A DNA stretch of 64,000 nucleotides from Nocardioides sp. GTDB lineage: Bacteria; Actinomycetota; Actinomycetes; Propionibacteriales; Nocardioidaceae. Location: NCBI GenBank assembly GCA_002729525.1, contig PBYI01000067.1:62001-126000 (forward strand), written 5' to 3'. The number at the start of each line of letters is the position of its first letter. Positions within the stretch are counted from its first letter, which is position 1. Of this stretch, positions 27,740 through 37,964 are shown one piece after another. The notes beneath the pieces were generated by a model that saw only the letters and a list, made by a program, of their open reading frames with translations, had not been told where the DNA came from and made no database searches. A program made the translations under genes and the position numbers.

Positions 27740-29124
27740 TGCTTCTCCTGTGTCTCGGTGGGCTGACCGTCGGTGGTCTGGCCCGTGGTGACCCGCGGTC
27801 GCAGGTCGGGGGCCGGTGGCGTCCAGGTGGCGGGGTCCGCCGCCACCTGCTCGCCCGTGCGGATGTCCTTCACCTCGTGGCTGCCGGCGTCGCCGGGGAA
27901 CCACACGTACGGGATGCCGCGCCGCTCGGCGAAGCGGATCTGCTTGCCGAACTTCGCGGCGGTGGGCGCGACCTCGCAGGGTACGTCGTGCGCGCGCAGC
28001 GCGGACGCCACGGCCTCGCTGGCGTCCCGCCGCTCCTCGTCGACGACGGCCACCAGCACCGCGCTGGGCACCGAGCGGTCGGCGCTCAGCCCGGTGCGCG
28101 CGAGCAGGGGTACGACGACCCGGCTCACGCCGAGCGAGATGCCGACCCCGGGGTACGTCGTGCGGCCGTCGGTGGCCAGCGCGTCGTACCGGCCGCCGGA
28201 GCAGATCGAGCCCATCGACTCGAAGCCGTCCAGGCGGGTCTCGAAGACCGTGCCGGTGTAGTAGTCCAGGCCGCGGGCGATCGACAGGTCGGCCTCGACC
28301 CGGACCCGGTCGGTGACCAGGTCGGCGACGCCGCGCACCAGCGCGGAGAGCTCCTCGAGACCCTCGTCGAGCAGCGGGTGCGAGACGTCGAGCGCGCGCA
28401 CCCGCTCGACGAAGGAGTCGTCGCCCGAGCGGATCGTGGCCAGCTCGAGCACCCGGTCGGCGGTCTGCTCGTCGACGCCGGCCTCGGCGAGGAGCATCTC
28501 GCGGACCCGCTCGACCGGCAGCTTGTCGAGCTTGTCGACCAGGCGCATGACCTCGTCGACACCGTCGCCCTCGGCCACGCCCAGACCGAGGTAGAAGCCC
28601 TGGATGAGCTTGCGGTTGTTGACCTGGAGCCGGAAGCCCGGCAGGAACTGCAGGCGGGTCAGTGCGTCGACCATGACCCGGGTGACCTCGACGTCGTGGT
28701 GGAACGGCAGGACGTCACGACCCACCACGTCGATGTCGGCCTGGGTGAACTCCCGGAAGCGGCCCTCCTGCGGCCGCTCGCCGCGCCAGGCCTTCTGCAC
28801 CTGGTAGCGGCGGAAGGGGAACTCCAGCCTGCCGGCGTTCTCCAGCACGTAGCGCGCGAACGGCACGGTGAGGTCGAAGTGCAGGCCGAGCCCGGCGTGG
28901 CCCTCGGCGGACTCCTCGTGCAGGCGGCGCAGGAGGTAGACCTCCTTGGACGTGTCGCCCTTGCGGAGCAGCTGGTCCAGCGGCTCGACGGCGCGGGTCT
29001 CGATGCCGGCGAAGCCGTGCAGCTCGAAGACGTGACGGAGGGGGTCGACGACCTGCTGCTCGACCATGCGCTGGGCGGGCAGCAGCTCGGGGAACCCGCT
29101 GAGCGGGCGTGGCTTGGTGCTCAC
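27736..29124 (-). CDS. hisS: histidyl-tRNA synthetase
   Basis: A 462-residue class IIa synthetase. Motif 2 includes RYQVQKAWRGERPQEGRFREFTQADID. The histidine-specific motif ARGLDYYTGTVFE is present, as is the C-terminal anticodon-binding domain. It is longer than the E. coli enzyme and has an insertion around EVMRLVDKLDKLPVERVREML, the variant form common in actinobacteria. GTG start at 29124. hisS-aspS are coupled, as in many Gram-positives. Confidence 0.95.
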   Translation of the reverse strand: MSTKPRPLSGFPELLPAQRMVEQQVVDPLRHVFELHGFAGIETRAVEPLDQLLRKGDTSKEVYLLRRLHEESAEGHAGLGLHFDLTVPFARYVLENAGRLEFPFRRYQVQKAWRGERPQEGRFREFTQADIDVVGRDVLPFHHDVEVTRVMVDALTRLQFLPGFRLQVNNRKLIQGFYLGLGVAEGDGVDEVMRLVDKLDKLPVERVREMLLAEAGVDEQTADRVLELATIRSGDDSFVERVRALDVSHPLLDEGLEELSALVRGVADLVTDRVRVEADLSIARGLDYYTGTVFETRLDGFESMGSICSGGRYDALATDGRTTYPGVGISLGVSRVVVPLLARTGLSADRSVPSAVLVAVVDEERRDASEAVASALRAHDVPCEVAPTAAKFGKQIRFAERRGIPYVWFPGDAGSHEVKDIRTGEQVAADPATWTPPAPDLRPRVTTGQTTDGQPTETQEKQ

Positions 29125-29225
29125 GTCGGTGTGACCTCGGTGTCTGGTTCGGGAGTGGTGCCCGGTCGAGACGGGCGGGGCGGCTGCGGCCGGGGCTGCC
29201 AGGTGCGGGGCGCGGTGGACGCGGG

Positions 29226-29948
29226 TCAGAGCCCGCGGGTCACCGGCGCCGTGGCGCCTCCGGCCCCCGGATCGTCGAGCAGGTCGAGGAGGAACGGGTT
29301 GGTGGCCCGCTCGCGCCCGATCGACGTCTGCTCGCCGTGACCGGGCAGGACGACAACGTCGTCGGCGAGCGGCAGCACCTTGTCGCGCAGCGACCGCAGC
29401 ATCGTCGGATGGTCGCCGCCAGGCAGGTCGGTGCGCCCGATCGACCCCTTGAAGAGGAGGTCGCCGGCGAACATGAGCTGCGAGACGTCGGCGGCGTCGT
29501 ACGGCGTGCGGAAGGTGACCGAGCCTCGGGTGTGACCGGGCGTGTGGTCGACGGTGAACGTCAGACCGGCAACCTCGAGCTCCTGGGCGTCACCGAGCTC
29601 CTGCACGTCGTCCGGCTCGGCCCACTCGTAGCTCCCACCGAGCAGCATCTGGGTCGTCTCGCGCGACATGCCGGCCATCGGGTCGGTGAGCAGGTGGCGG
29701 TCCTCGGGGTGGATCCAGGCGGTCGCGTCGTAGGTGCCCGCGACCGGAGCGACGCACCACATGTGGTCGACGTGACCGTGGGTCACCAGCACCGCGACCG
29801 GCTTGAGCCCGTGCTCGCGGACCACCTCGGCGACGCCGGGGGCGGCGTCCTTGCCGGGGTCGACGACGACGCACTCCGAGCCCGGCCCGGTGGCTGCCAC
29901 GAAGCAGTTGGTGCCCCAGGGACCTGCGGGAAAGCCGGCGATCAACAC
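29226..29948 (-). CDS. MBL-fold metallo-hydrolase (glyoxalase II-like)
   Basis: A 240-residue metallo-beta-lactamase fold protein. The metal-binding motif is THGHVDH, followed by HTPGHTRGS, FAGDLLF and a C-terminal PGHGEQT. This pattern matches hydroxyacylglutathione-hydrolase-like proteins. As actinobacteria lack glutathione, the thioester substrate may involve mycothiol or another thiol. GTG at 29948 chosen; TTG one codon later is possible. The same gene precedes hisS in mycobacteria. Confidence 0.88.
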   Translation of the reverse strand: MLIAGFPAGPWGTNCFVAATGPGSECVVVDPGKDAAPGVAEVVREHGLKPVAVLVTHGHVDHMWCVAPVAGTYDATAWIHPEDRHLLTDPMAGMSRETTQMLLGGSYEWAEPDDVQELGDAQELEVAGLTFTVDHTPGHTRGSVTFRTPYDAADVSQLMFAGDLLFKGSIGRTDLPGGDHPTMLRSLRDKVLPLADDVVVLPGHGEQTSIGRERATNPFLLDLLDDPGAGGATAPVTRGL

Positions 29949-30029
29949 CGCCTCAGGGTAGCGAGGACGGCAGGGCCCCGTCGCGCCGGTGTCGGGGGCG
30001 GCGTCCGGGCCGACGGCGACGCGCGTCAC

Positions 30030-30057
30030 CCGACCGGGCCGCATCCGGCCCGGTCGG
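30030..30057. promoter_or_regulatory. 12-bp perfect inverted repeat in a divergent promoter region
   Basis: CCGACCGGGCCG (30030-30041) and CGGCCCGGTCGG (30046-30057) flank CATC. It lies between two divergent genes and ends 3 bp before a -10-like TACAGT at 30061-30066. An operator is the simplest reading; a hairpin in the transcript of the hydrolase gene is excluded by orientation. Confidence 0.4.
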
Positions 30058-30120
30058 CACTACAGTGTCATCCTGCGCCAGCAACCAGCCTTGATGACGC
30101 TCGATGAAGAAGGACCTGTC

Positions 30121-31347
30121 GTGACGAGCAACGAGTGGGGCCGCGTCGCAGACGACGGCACCGTCTACGTGACCACTGCCGACGGCGAGCGCGCCGTCGG
30201 CTCCTACCCCGCGGGCACCTCCGAGGAGGCCCTCGCGTTCTTCACCGAGCGCTACGAGGCGCTCTCCTTCGAGGTGCAGCTGCTCGAGCAGCGCGTCAAC
30301 GGGTCGAAGCTCTCCCCCGAGGAGGCCACCGAGTCGGTGAAGAAGCTGCGCGAGCAGGTCGCCGAGGCCAACGCCGTCGGCGACCTCGCCTCGCTCACCG
30401 CCCGCCTCGACGCGCTGCTGCCGGTCATCGCGCAGCAGCGCAGCGTGCGCAAGGCCGAGCGCGAGCAGCGCTCCGCTGCCGCTCGAGAGGGCAAGGAGAA
30501 GGTCGTCGCCGAGGCGGAGAAGATCGCCACCGGCAACGACTGGCGCAACGGCGCGAACCGGCTGCGCGAGCTGCTCGACGAGTGGAAGGCGCTCCCCCGC
30601 ATCGACCGGCCCAGCGACGACGCGCTGTGGAAGCGGTTCTCCGGTGCGCGGACGACGTACACGCGTCGTCGCAAGGCGCACTTCGCCGAGCAGGACGAGA
30701 AGCGCGACGCCGCCCGGGTGGTCAAGGAGCGCCTGGTCAAGGAGGCCGAGTCGATCTCCTCCTCCACCGAGTGGGGCCCGACCGCGGGCCGCTACCGCGA
30801 CCTGATGCGCGAGTGGAAGGCCGCCGGACCCGCACCCCGCGGCGTCGACGACCAGCTGTGGGCCCGCTTCCGCGGCGCCCAGGACGAGTTCTTCGGCGCC
30901 CGTGACGCCGCCAACGCCGCCCTCGACGAGGAGTTCGCCGCGAACGCCGAGGTCAAGGAGGCGATCCTGGTCGAGGCCGAGGCACTCGTCCCCGTGACCG
31001 ACGTCGAGACCGCGAAGCGCACCTTCCGCGACCTCGCCGACCGCTGGGACGAGGCCGGCAAGGTGCCGCGGGCCCGGATCAAGGAGCTCGAGGGCCGGAT
31101 GCGGGCCGTCGAGGAGTCGATCCGCAAGGTCGAGGACGAGAAGTGGAAGGCCTCGGACCCCGAGAAGTCCGCGCGCGCCTCCGACATGGTCCTCAAGCTC
31201 GAGGCCGCCATCGCCGACGTGCGCGCCGACCTGGAGAAGGCGAAGGCCGCCGGGAACGACAAGAAGGTCCGCGACCTCGAGGACAACCTCGCCTCGCGCG
31301 AGCAGTTCCTCGAGATGGCCCGGCGCGCCTCCGCCGACTACTCCTGA
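30121..31347 (+). CDS. DUF349 domain-containing protein
   Basis: A 408-residue, highly charged helical protein. After an N-terminal domain (SNEWGRVADDGTVYV) come three DUF349 repeats, roughly residues 135-205, 210-285 and 290-360. Each has a W/R-rich core such as RLRELLDEWKALPR and RYRDLMREWKAAGP. The C-terminus is coiled coil. Function is unknown; the gene lies near relA in many actinobacteria. I chose GTG 30121 because AAGGA lies 8 nt upstream; an in-frame ATG at 30094 is the alternative. It is one of the few plus-strand backbone genes. Confidence 0.85.
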   Translation: MTSNEWGRVADDGTVYVTTADGERAVGSYPAGTSEEALAFFTERYEALSFEVQLLEQRVNGSKLSPEEATESVKKLREQVAEANAVGDLASLTARLDALLPVIAQQRSVRKAEREQRSAAAREGKEKVVAEAEKIATGNDWRNGANRLRELLDEWKALPRIDRPSDDALWKRFSGARTTYTRRRKAHFAEQDEKRDAARVVKERLVKEAESISSSTEWGPTAGRYRDLMREWKAAGPAPRGVDDQLWARFRGAQDEFFGARDAANAALDEEFAANAEVKEAILVEAEALVPVTDVETAKRTFRDLADRWDEAGKVPRARIKELEGRMRAVEESIRKVEDEKWKASDPEKSARASDMVLKLEAAIADVRADLEKAKAAGNDKKVRDLEDNLASREQFLEMARRASADYS

Positions 31348-31352
31348 GGCAC

Positions 31353-31374
31353 GGTGGCCCCGACCGGGGCCACC
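31353..31374. terminator. bidirectional terminator between DUF349 gene and relA
   Basis: GGTGGCCCC (31353-31361) and GGGGCCACC (31366-31374) form a perfect 9-bp stem with loop GACC. It lies in the 39-bp gap between two convergent genes and can serve both. Confidence 0.7.
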
Positions 31375-31386
31375 GCCGGCGGCGGG

Positions 31387-33750
31387 TCACTGGGTGACGC
31401 GGTAGGCGTCGAAGACGCCCGGCACCCCTCGCACGTTCTTCAGCACCGTGTCGAGGTGCTTGGCGTCGGCCATCTCGAACGAGAAGCGTGACGTCGCCAC
31501 CCGGTCGCGGGCGGTCGTCAAAGTCGCGCTGAGGATGTTCACGTGGGCGTCGGAGAGCGCCATCGTGATGTCGGAGAGCAGCCGGGCCCGGTCGAGCGCC
31601 TCGACCTGGATGTTGACCAGGAACGTCGAGGCGGCGTTGGGCGCCCACTCGACGTCGAGCACCTTCTCCGGCTGGCCGAGGAGGTTCTCGGCGTTGGTGC
31701 AGGTGCGCCGGTGGACCGAGACTCCCCCGCCCTTGGTGACGAAGCCGAGGATGTCGTCGGGCGGCACCGGGGTGCAGCACTTGGCGAGCTTGACCCACAC
31801 GTCGGGAGCGCCCTTGACGACGACGCCGGAGTCGCCGCTGCCCGACCGGCTGCGGCTGCGGCGGTGCTCGGTGATAGTGACGGCCTCGGCGAGGTCCTCC
31901 TGGACCGAGCCCTCGCCGCCGTGCTGCTCGATGACCTTGCGGACGACGGTCTGGGCGCCGAGGTTGCCCTCACCCACGGCGGCGTACAGCGACGAGACGT
32001 CGGTGAGGTTGAGGCTCTCGGCGACCAGGCTGAGCGACTCGTGCGACAGCAGCCGCTTGAGGGGCAGGCCCTCCTTGCGCATGAGCTTGGCGATCTGGTC
32101 CTTGCCGCGCTCGATGGCCTCCTCACGCCGCTCCTTGGTGAACCACTGGCGGATCTTGGAGCGCGCGCGCTGGGACTTCACGAAGCCCAGCCAGTCGCGC
32201 GAGGGACCCGCGTTGGGCGACTTGGAGGTGAAGACCTCGACGACGTCGCCGTTCTCCAGCGTCGACTCCAGCGGCACCAGGCGGCCGTTGACCCGGGCGC
32301 CGATGGTGTGGTGCCCGACCTCGGTGTGCACGGCGTACGCGAAGTCGACGGGCGTGCCACCGGCCGGCAGCGCGATCACGTCGCCGCGTGGCGTGAACAC
32401 GTAGGTCTCGGCGCGGTTGATCTCGAAGCGCAGGGACTCCAGGAACTCGCCCGGGTCCTCGATCTCGCTCTGCCAGTCGAGCAGCTGGCGGACCCAGGAC
32501 ATGTCGGAGGAGGACGAGGTCTCTCCGAGCCGGGCGTCGGTGTCGCGCCCCTCGCGGCCGTCCTCCTTGTACTTCCAGTGCGCCGCGACGCCGTACTCGG
32601 CGCGCCGGTGCATGCCGAACGTCCGGATCTGGATCTCCACGGGCTTGCCGGCCGGACCGATCACCGTCGTGTGCAGCGACTGGTACATGTTGAACTTCGG
32701 CATCGCGACGTAGTCCTTGAAACGCCCGAGCACGGGGTTCCAGCGGGAGTGCAGCACGCCGAGGACGGAGTAGCAGTCACGGTCCTCGTCGACGAGCACA
32801 CGCAGGCCGACGAGGTCGTAGATGTCGGAGAACTCGCGACCCCCGACGATCATCTTCTGGTAGATCGAGTAGTAGTGCTTCGGGCGCCCGGTGACGGTCG
32901 CCTTGATCTTGGCGTCGCGCAGGTCCTTCTCGACCTGGGCGATCACCTCGGCGAGGAACTGGTCGCGCGACGGCGCCCGCTCGGCGACCATCCGCACGAT
33001 CTCGTCGTAGATCTTGGGGTGCAGGGTCGCGAACGCGAGGTCCTCGAGCTCCCACTTGATGGTGTTCATGCCCAGCCGGTGGGCGAGCGGGGCGTAGATG
33101 TCGAGCGTCTCGCGCGCGGTCTTCTCCTGGCTGCGGGCCGGGACGTAGCGCAGCGTGCGCATGTTGTGCAGGCGGTCGGCGAGCTTGATGACCAGCACCC
33201 GGATGTCGCGCGACATCGCGACGATCATCTTGCGGATGGTCTCCGCCTGCGCGGAGTCGCCGTAGACGACCTTGTCGAGCTTGGTCACGCCGTCGACGAG
33301 GTGGGCGACCTCGTCACCGAAGTCGCGGCGGCACTCCTCCAGCGTGTACGGCGTGTCCTCGACGGTGTCGTGGAGCAGCGCGGCGCACAGCGTCGGCTCG
33401 GTCATGCCGATGCCGGCAAGGATCGTGGCGACGGCGAGGGGGTGGGTGATGTAGGGGTCACCGCTCTTGCGCATCTGCGTGCCGTGGAGCTTCTCGGCGG
33501 TCGTGTACGCCCGCTCCAGCAGGGCCAGGTCGGCCTTGGGGTGGTTGGCGCGCACGGCGCGGAAGAACGGCTCGAGCACCGGGTTGGCACCACCGGAGCG
33601 CGTGCCCATCCGGGCGAGGCGGGCACGCATGCCGCGACCGGACCCGGGCGCCTCGGGCACGGGCCGGGGCCGGACAGCACCCTCGGAGGGCTGATTCTCG
33701 GCCGGCGCGCTCGCGGACCGGGCCTCGGCCTGGGCTCGCTCCTGCGTCAT
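31387..33750 (-). CDS. relA: bifunctional (p)ppGpp synthetase/hydrolase Rel
   Basis: A 787-residue long RSH enzyme. The HD hydrolase domain includes ALLHDTVEDT (His127-Asp128) and KLADRLHNMRT. The synthetase domain includes RPKHYYSIYQKM and, as RFKDYVAMPKFNMYQSLHTTV, the RxKD form expected of bifunctional enzymes. A TGS domain (VYVFTPRGDVIALPAG-like block), a zinc-finger region with conserved Cys (KCCTPVPPDD) and a C-terminal ACT domain follow. It makes and destroys the stringent-response alarmone. Start ATG at 33750 lies 6 nt after a TAGACT -10 hexamer, pointing to a leaderless mRNA. Confidence 0.95.
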   Translation of the reverse strand: MTQERAQAEARSASAPAENQPSEGAVRPRPVPEAPGSGRGMRARLARMGTRSGGANPVLEPFFRAVRANHPKADLALLERAYTTAEKLHGTQMRKSGDPYITHPLAVATILAGIGMTEPTLCAALLHDTVEDTPYTLEECRRDFGDEVAHLVDGVTKLDKVVYGDSAQAETIRKMIVAMSRDIRVLVIKLADRLHNMRTLRYVPARSQEKTARETLDIYAPLAHRLGMNTIKWELEDLAFATLHPKIYDEIVRMVAERAPSRDQFLAEVIAQVEKDLRDAKIKATVTGRPKHYYSIYQKMIVGGREFSDIYDLVGLRVLVDEDRDCYSVLGVLHSRWNPVLGRFKDYVAMPKFNMYQSLHTTVIGPAGKPVEIQIRTFGMHRRAEYGVAAHWKYKEDGREGRDTDARLGETSSSSDMSWVRQLLDWQSEIEDPGEFLESLRFEINRAETYVFTPRGDVIALPAGGTPVDFAYAVHTEVGHHTIGARVNGRLVPLESTLENGDVVEVFTSKSPNAGPSRDWLGFVKSQRARSKIRQWFTKERREEAIERGKDQIAKLMRKEGLPLKRLLSHESLSLVAESLNLTDVSSLYAAVGEGNLGAQTVVRKVIEQHGGEGSVQEDLAEAVTITEHRRSRSRSGSGDSGVVVKGAPDVWVKLAKCCTPVPPDDILGFVTKGGGVSVHRRTCTNAENLLGQPEKVLDVEWAPNAASTFLVNIQVEALDRARLLSDITMALSDAHVNILSATLTTARDRVATSRFSFEMADAKHLDTVLKNVRGVPGVFDAYRVTQ

Positions 33751-33756
33751 TGCCCC

Positions 33757-33762
33757 AGTCTA
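33757..33762 (-). promoter_or_regulatory. putative leaderless promoter of relA (-10 TAGACT)
   Basis: TAGACT on the minus strand is followed by six bases and then the relA ATG, the spacing expected when transcription starts at the initiator A. No strong -35 was seen. The apt-relA hairpin lies just upstream. Confidence 0.45.
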
Positions 33763-33767
33763 GTGAC

Positions 33768-33792
33768 CCGGGCGCCGACGGCCAGCGCCCGG
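33768..33792 (-). terminator. hairpin between apt and relA
   Basis: CCGGGCGC (33768-33775) and GCGCCCGG (33785-33792) form a perfect 8-bp stem with a 9-nt loop, beginning 14 bp after the apt stop. It may end transcription of yajC-secD-secF-apt and insulate relA. Confidence 0.5.
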
Positions 33793-33805
33793 CAGGGGGT
33801 CGTTC

Positions 33806-34348
33806 TCAGACCGTGACCAGCGCGCTGACCGGCAGGTCGCCCACGGTCGCCCGGCCGGGCAGGAACGACAGCTCCATCAGCAGCGCGACGCCCGCGACGC
33901 TGGCACCGGTGCGCTCGACCAGCTCGCGGGTCGCCGCGACCGTGCCACCGGTGGCCAGCACGTCGTCGACCAGGAGCACCCGCTGTCCGGGGCGGAGGGC
34001 GTCCTGCTGGACCTCGAGCGTCGCCGAGCCGTACTCGAGGTCGTAGGAGACGGCGTGCGTGCTGCGCGGCAGCTTCCCGGCCTTGCGCACGGCGACGAAG
34101 CCGACGCCCAGCGCCAGCGCCACCGGGGTGCCCAGGAGGAAGCCGCGCGCCTCGATGCCCACGACCGCGTCCACGGTCGGGGCTCCCTCGGCGTCCCGGC
34201 CGGCGTGCGCGAGGCCGTCGACGACCGCGGCGAGGCCGTCGGGGTCGGCCAGCAGCGGCGCGATGTCCTTGAACACCACGCCCGGCTCGGGGAAGTCGGG
34301 CACGTCCACGACGAGCCGCGCGATCGCGGCACGGGCCTGCTCGGTCAC
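33806..34348 (-). CDS. apt: adenine phosphoribosyltransferase
   Basis: A 180-residue type I PRTase that salvages adenine to AMP. The PRPP-binding loop reads VLLVDDVLATGGT, the N-terminal block is VDVPDFPEPGVVFKDIAPLL, and the VGIEARGFLLG segment is typical of APRT. GTG start at 34348, 37 bp after secF. The secD-secF-apt-relA order is widely conserved in actinobacteria. Confidence 0.94.
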   Translation of the reverse strand: MTEQARAAIARLVVDVPDFPEPGVVFKDIAPLLADPDGLAAVVDGLAHAGRDAEGAPTVDAVVGIEARGFLLGTPVALALGVGFVAVRKAGKLPRSTHAVSYDLEYGSATLEVQQDALRPGQRVLLVDDVLATGGTVAATRELVERTGASVAGVALLMELSFLPGRATVGDLPVSALVTV

Positions 34349-34385
34349 CGGTGCTCCTCCCCCACCCGGCGTACCGGGCCGCGGG

Positions 34386-35626
34386 CTACTTCTTGCGCTC
34401 GGACTTCGACTGCCGGGTCGGCTGGCGCCGCCCGGAGCTGTTCGTCTCGCCGAGCGGCCGACGGGCCTCCGGCGCGGTGCGGCCCTTGCCGGTGGCCTCC
34501 TCGCGGCGCGGCGGCGCGACGCGGCCGGACCGCTCCCCGCCGTCCTCGTCGACGTCGTCGAGCTCGTCGTCCTCGAGCCCCTCCGGGGCGTCGGCCACGG
34601 CCATGCCCTCGGAGAAGGCGGGGACGGTGGCGTACGGGTCGCTCTTGGCGGCGCGGACGCGGGCCTTCTCGCGACGCTCGGCCATCTTGACGTCGGTCTC
34701 GTTCGACTTCAGGTGCACCAGCACGCGCGGCGCGACGAAGATCGAGGAGTAGACGCCGACGGCGGAGCCGACGAACTGCGCCAGCGCGAGGTCCTGCAGC
34801 GACGTGGCGCCGAGCTGGACGGCGCTGACGTAGAGGATCGCGCCGATCGGCAGCAGCGCCACGATCGAGGTGTTGACCGACCGCACGACGGTCTGGTTGA
34901 CCGCGAGGTTGGCCGCCTTGGCGTACGACGTGCCGGCGAGGCTCTTGGTGTTCTCGCGGACCTTGTCGAAGACGACCACCGTGTCGTAGAGCGAGAAGCC
35001 GAGGATCGCGAGCAGGCCGGTGACGGCCGCGGGCGTCACCGCGAAGCCGGACGCGGCGTAGACGCCGATGGTGATGAGGATGTCGTGCGCAAGCGCGACC
35101 AGCGCGGCGACCGACATCTTCCACTCGCGGAAGTAGGCCCAGATCAGCAGGGCCACCAGCACGAGGAACACCCCGACGCCGATCGCGGAGCGCTCGGCCA
35201 GCGACCGGCCGAGGCTCGCGCCGACCTCCGTGGCCGACACGTCGTCGACCGGGATCGCCAGGGAGTCGGCGATGATCGCGATCAGGTCGTCGGAGTCGGC
35301 GTTGTCGAGCTTGAGCACCTGCACCGAGACCGCGGCGTCGCCGACGGTCGCGACGACCGGGTCACCGGTCTCCTGCGGTGCGTCGGTGACGGTCTCGCGG
35401 AGCTGGTCGACGGTGTCCTGGTTCACCCGCTCCGACGGCAGGGTGATGGTGTACTCGGTGCCGCCGGTGAACTCGATGCCGAAGTTGAGTCCGCGGATGG
35501 CCAGGATGCCGATCGCGGCGCCGATAAGCACCAGCGACGCGAGGTACCAGGGCAGCCGCTTGGTGACGAAGTCGTAGGACCGGCGACCGGTGTAGAGGTC
35601 GTTTCCGAGTCGTGAGTACCTGCCCA

Positions 35627-35627
<1 letters not shown>
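34386..35627 (-). CDS. secF: protein translocase subunit SecF
   Basis: A 413-residue membrane protein with six helices. The first helix lies after KRLPWYLASLVLIGAAIGILAIRG, followed by the conserved GIEFTGGTEY. Later helices include SVAALVALAHDILITIGVYA and FSLYDTVVVFDKVREN. The cytosolic C-terminus is a long, basic and acidic low-complexity tail of about 90 residues. SecDF uses proton motive force to finish Sec export. ATG at 35627 shares bases with the secD stop (TGATG). Confidence 0.95.
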
Positions 35628-37480
<1,853 letters not shown>

Positions 37481-37816
37481 TCAGCGCTCCTCGTGCGTGC
37501 TGGGGAGGGAGCCGCCGTCCCCGTCGGTGGGGTCGGTCGTGCTCGGGTCGGTCGTCTCGGCGGGGACCGTCGCGCCGATCGCGCCGCGCGCGACCGCCAG
37601 CACGGTGCCGGGGGCGACCTCGACCCGGACCTTGTCGTCCTCGAGCGCGACGACCGAGCCGTAGATGCCCGAGGTCAGCATGACCTCGTCACCCACGCCC
37701 AGCGCCGACTGCATCTCCACCTGCTGGCGCTGGCGCCGCTGGGTGGGACGGATGACCAGGAACCAGAACACCAGGACGATGCCGACCAGGGGCAGCAGCC
37801 CGACGAGCCCTTCCAC
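37481..37816 (-). CDS. yajC: preprotein translocase subunit YajC
   Basis: A 111-residue single-span membrane protein. The N-terminal helix is LPLVGIVLVFWFLVIRPTQRRQRQQ, followed by the conserved GDEVMLTSGIYGSVVALEDDKVRVEVAPG and a Thr/Asp/Pro-rich tail. YajC associates with SecDF. GTG start at 37816, first gene of the operon. Confidence 0.92.
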   Translation of the reverse strand: MEGLVGLLPLVGIVLVFWFLVIRPTQRRQRQQVEMQSALGVGDEVMLTSGIYGSVVALEDDKVRVEVAPGTVLAVARGAIGATVPAETTDPSTTDPTDGDGGSLPSTHEER

Positions 37817-37890
37817 GAACAGGACCTCTCGATGTAGGAATCAGGGGCGCACAGCCCGGGGCAAGACCCCTCCGGGCGAACCGACGGGCA

Positions 37891-37919
37891 AGCATAGACG
37901 TACGGGTGGTCACGACCAC
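37891..37919 (-). promoter_or_regulatory. yajC-secDF promoter with operator-like palindrome
   Basis: On the minus strand a TATGCT -10-like hexamer (37891-37896) lies 10 bp downstream of GTGGTC-AC-GACCAC (37906-37919), a perfect 6+6 inverted repeat covering the -35 area. The leader between here and the GTG also has a GGGG/CCCC hairpin. A regulator site is an inference. Confidence 0.4.
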
Positions 37920-37964
37920 GAATCCGGTCCGGCCACCCGGTCCTGGCCCGGGCGACAGGGTCCG

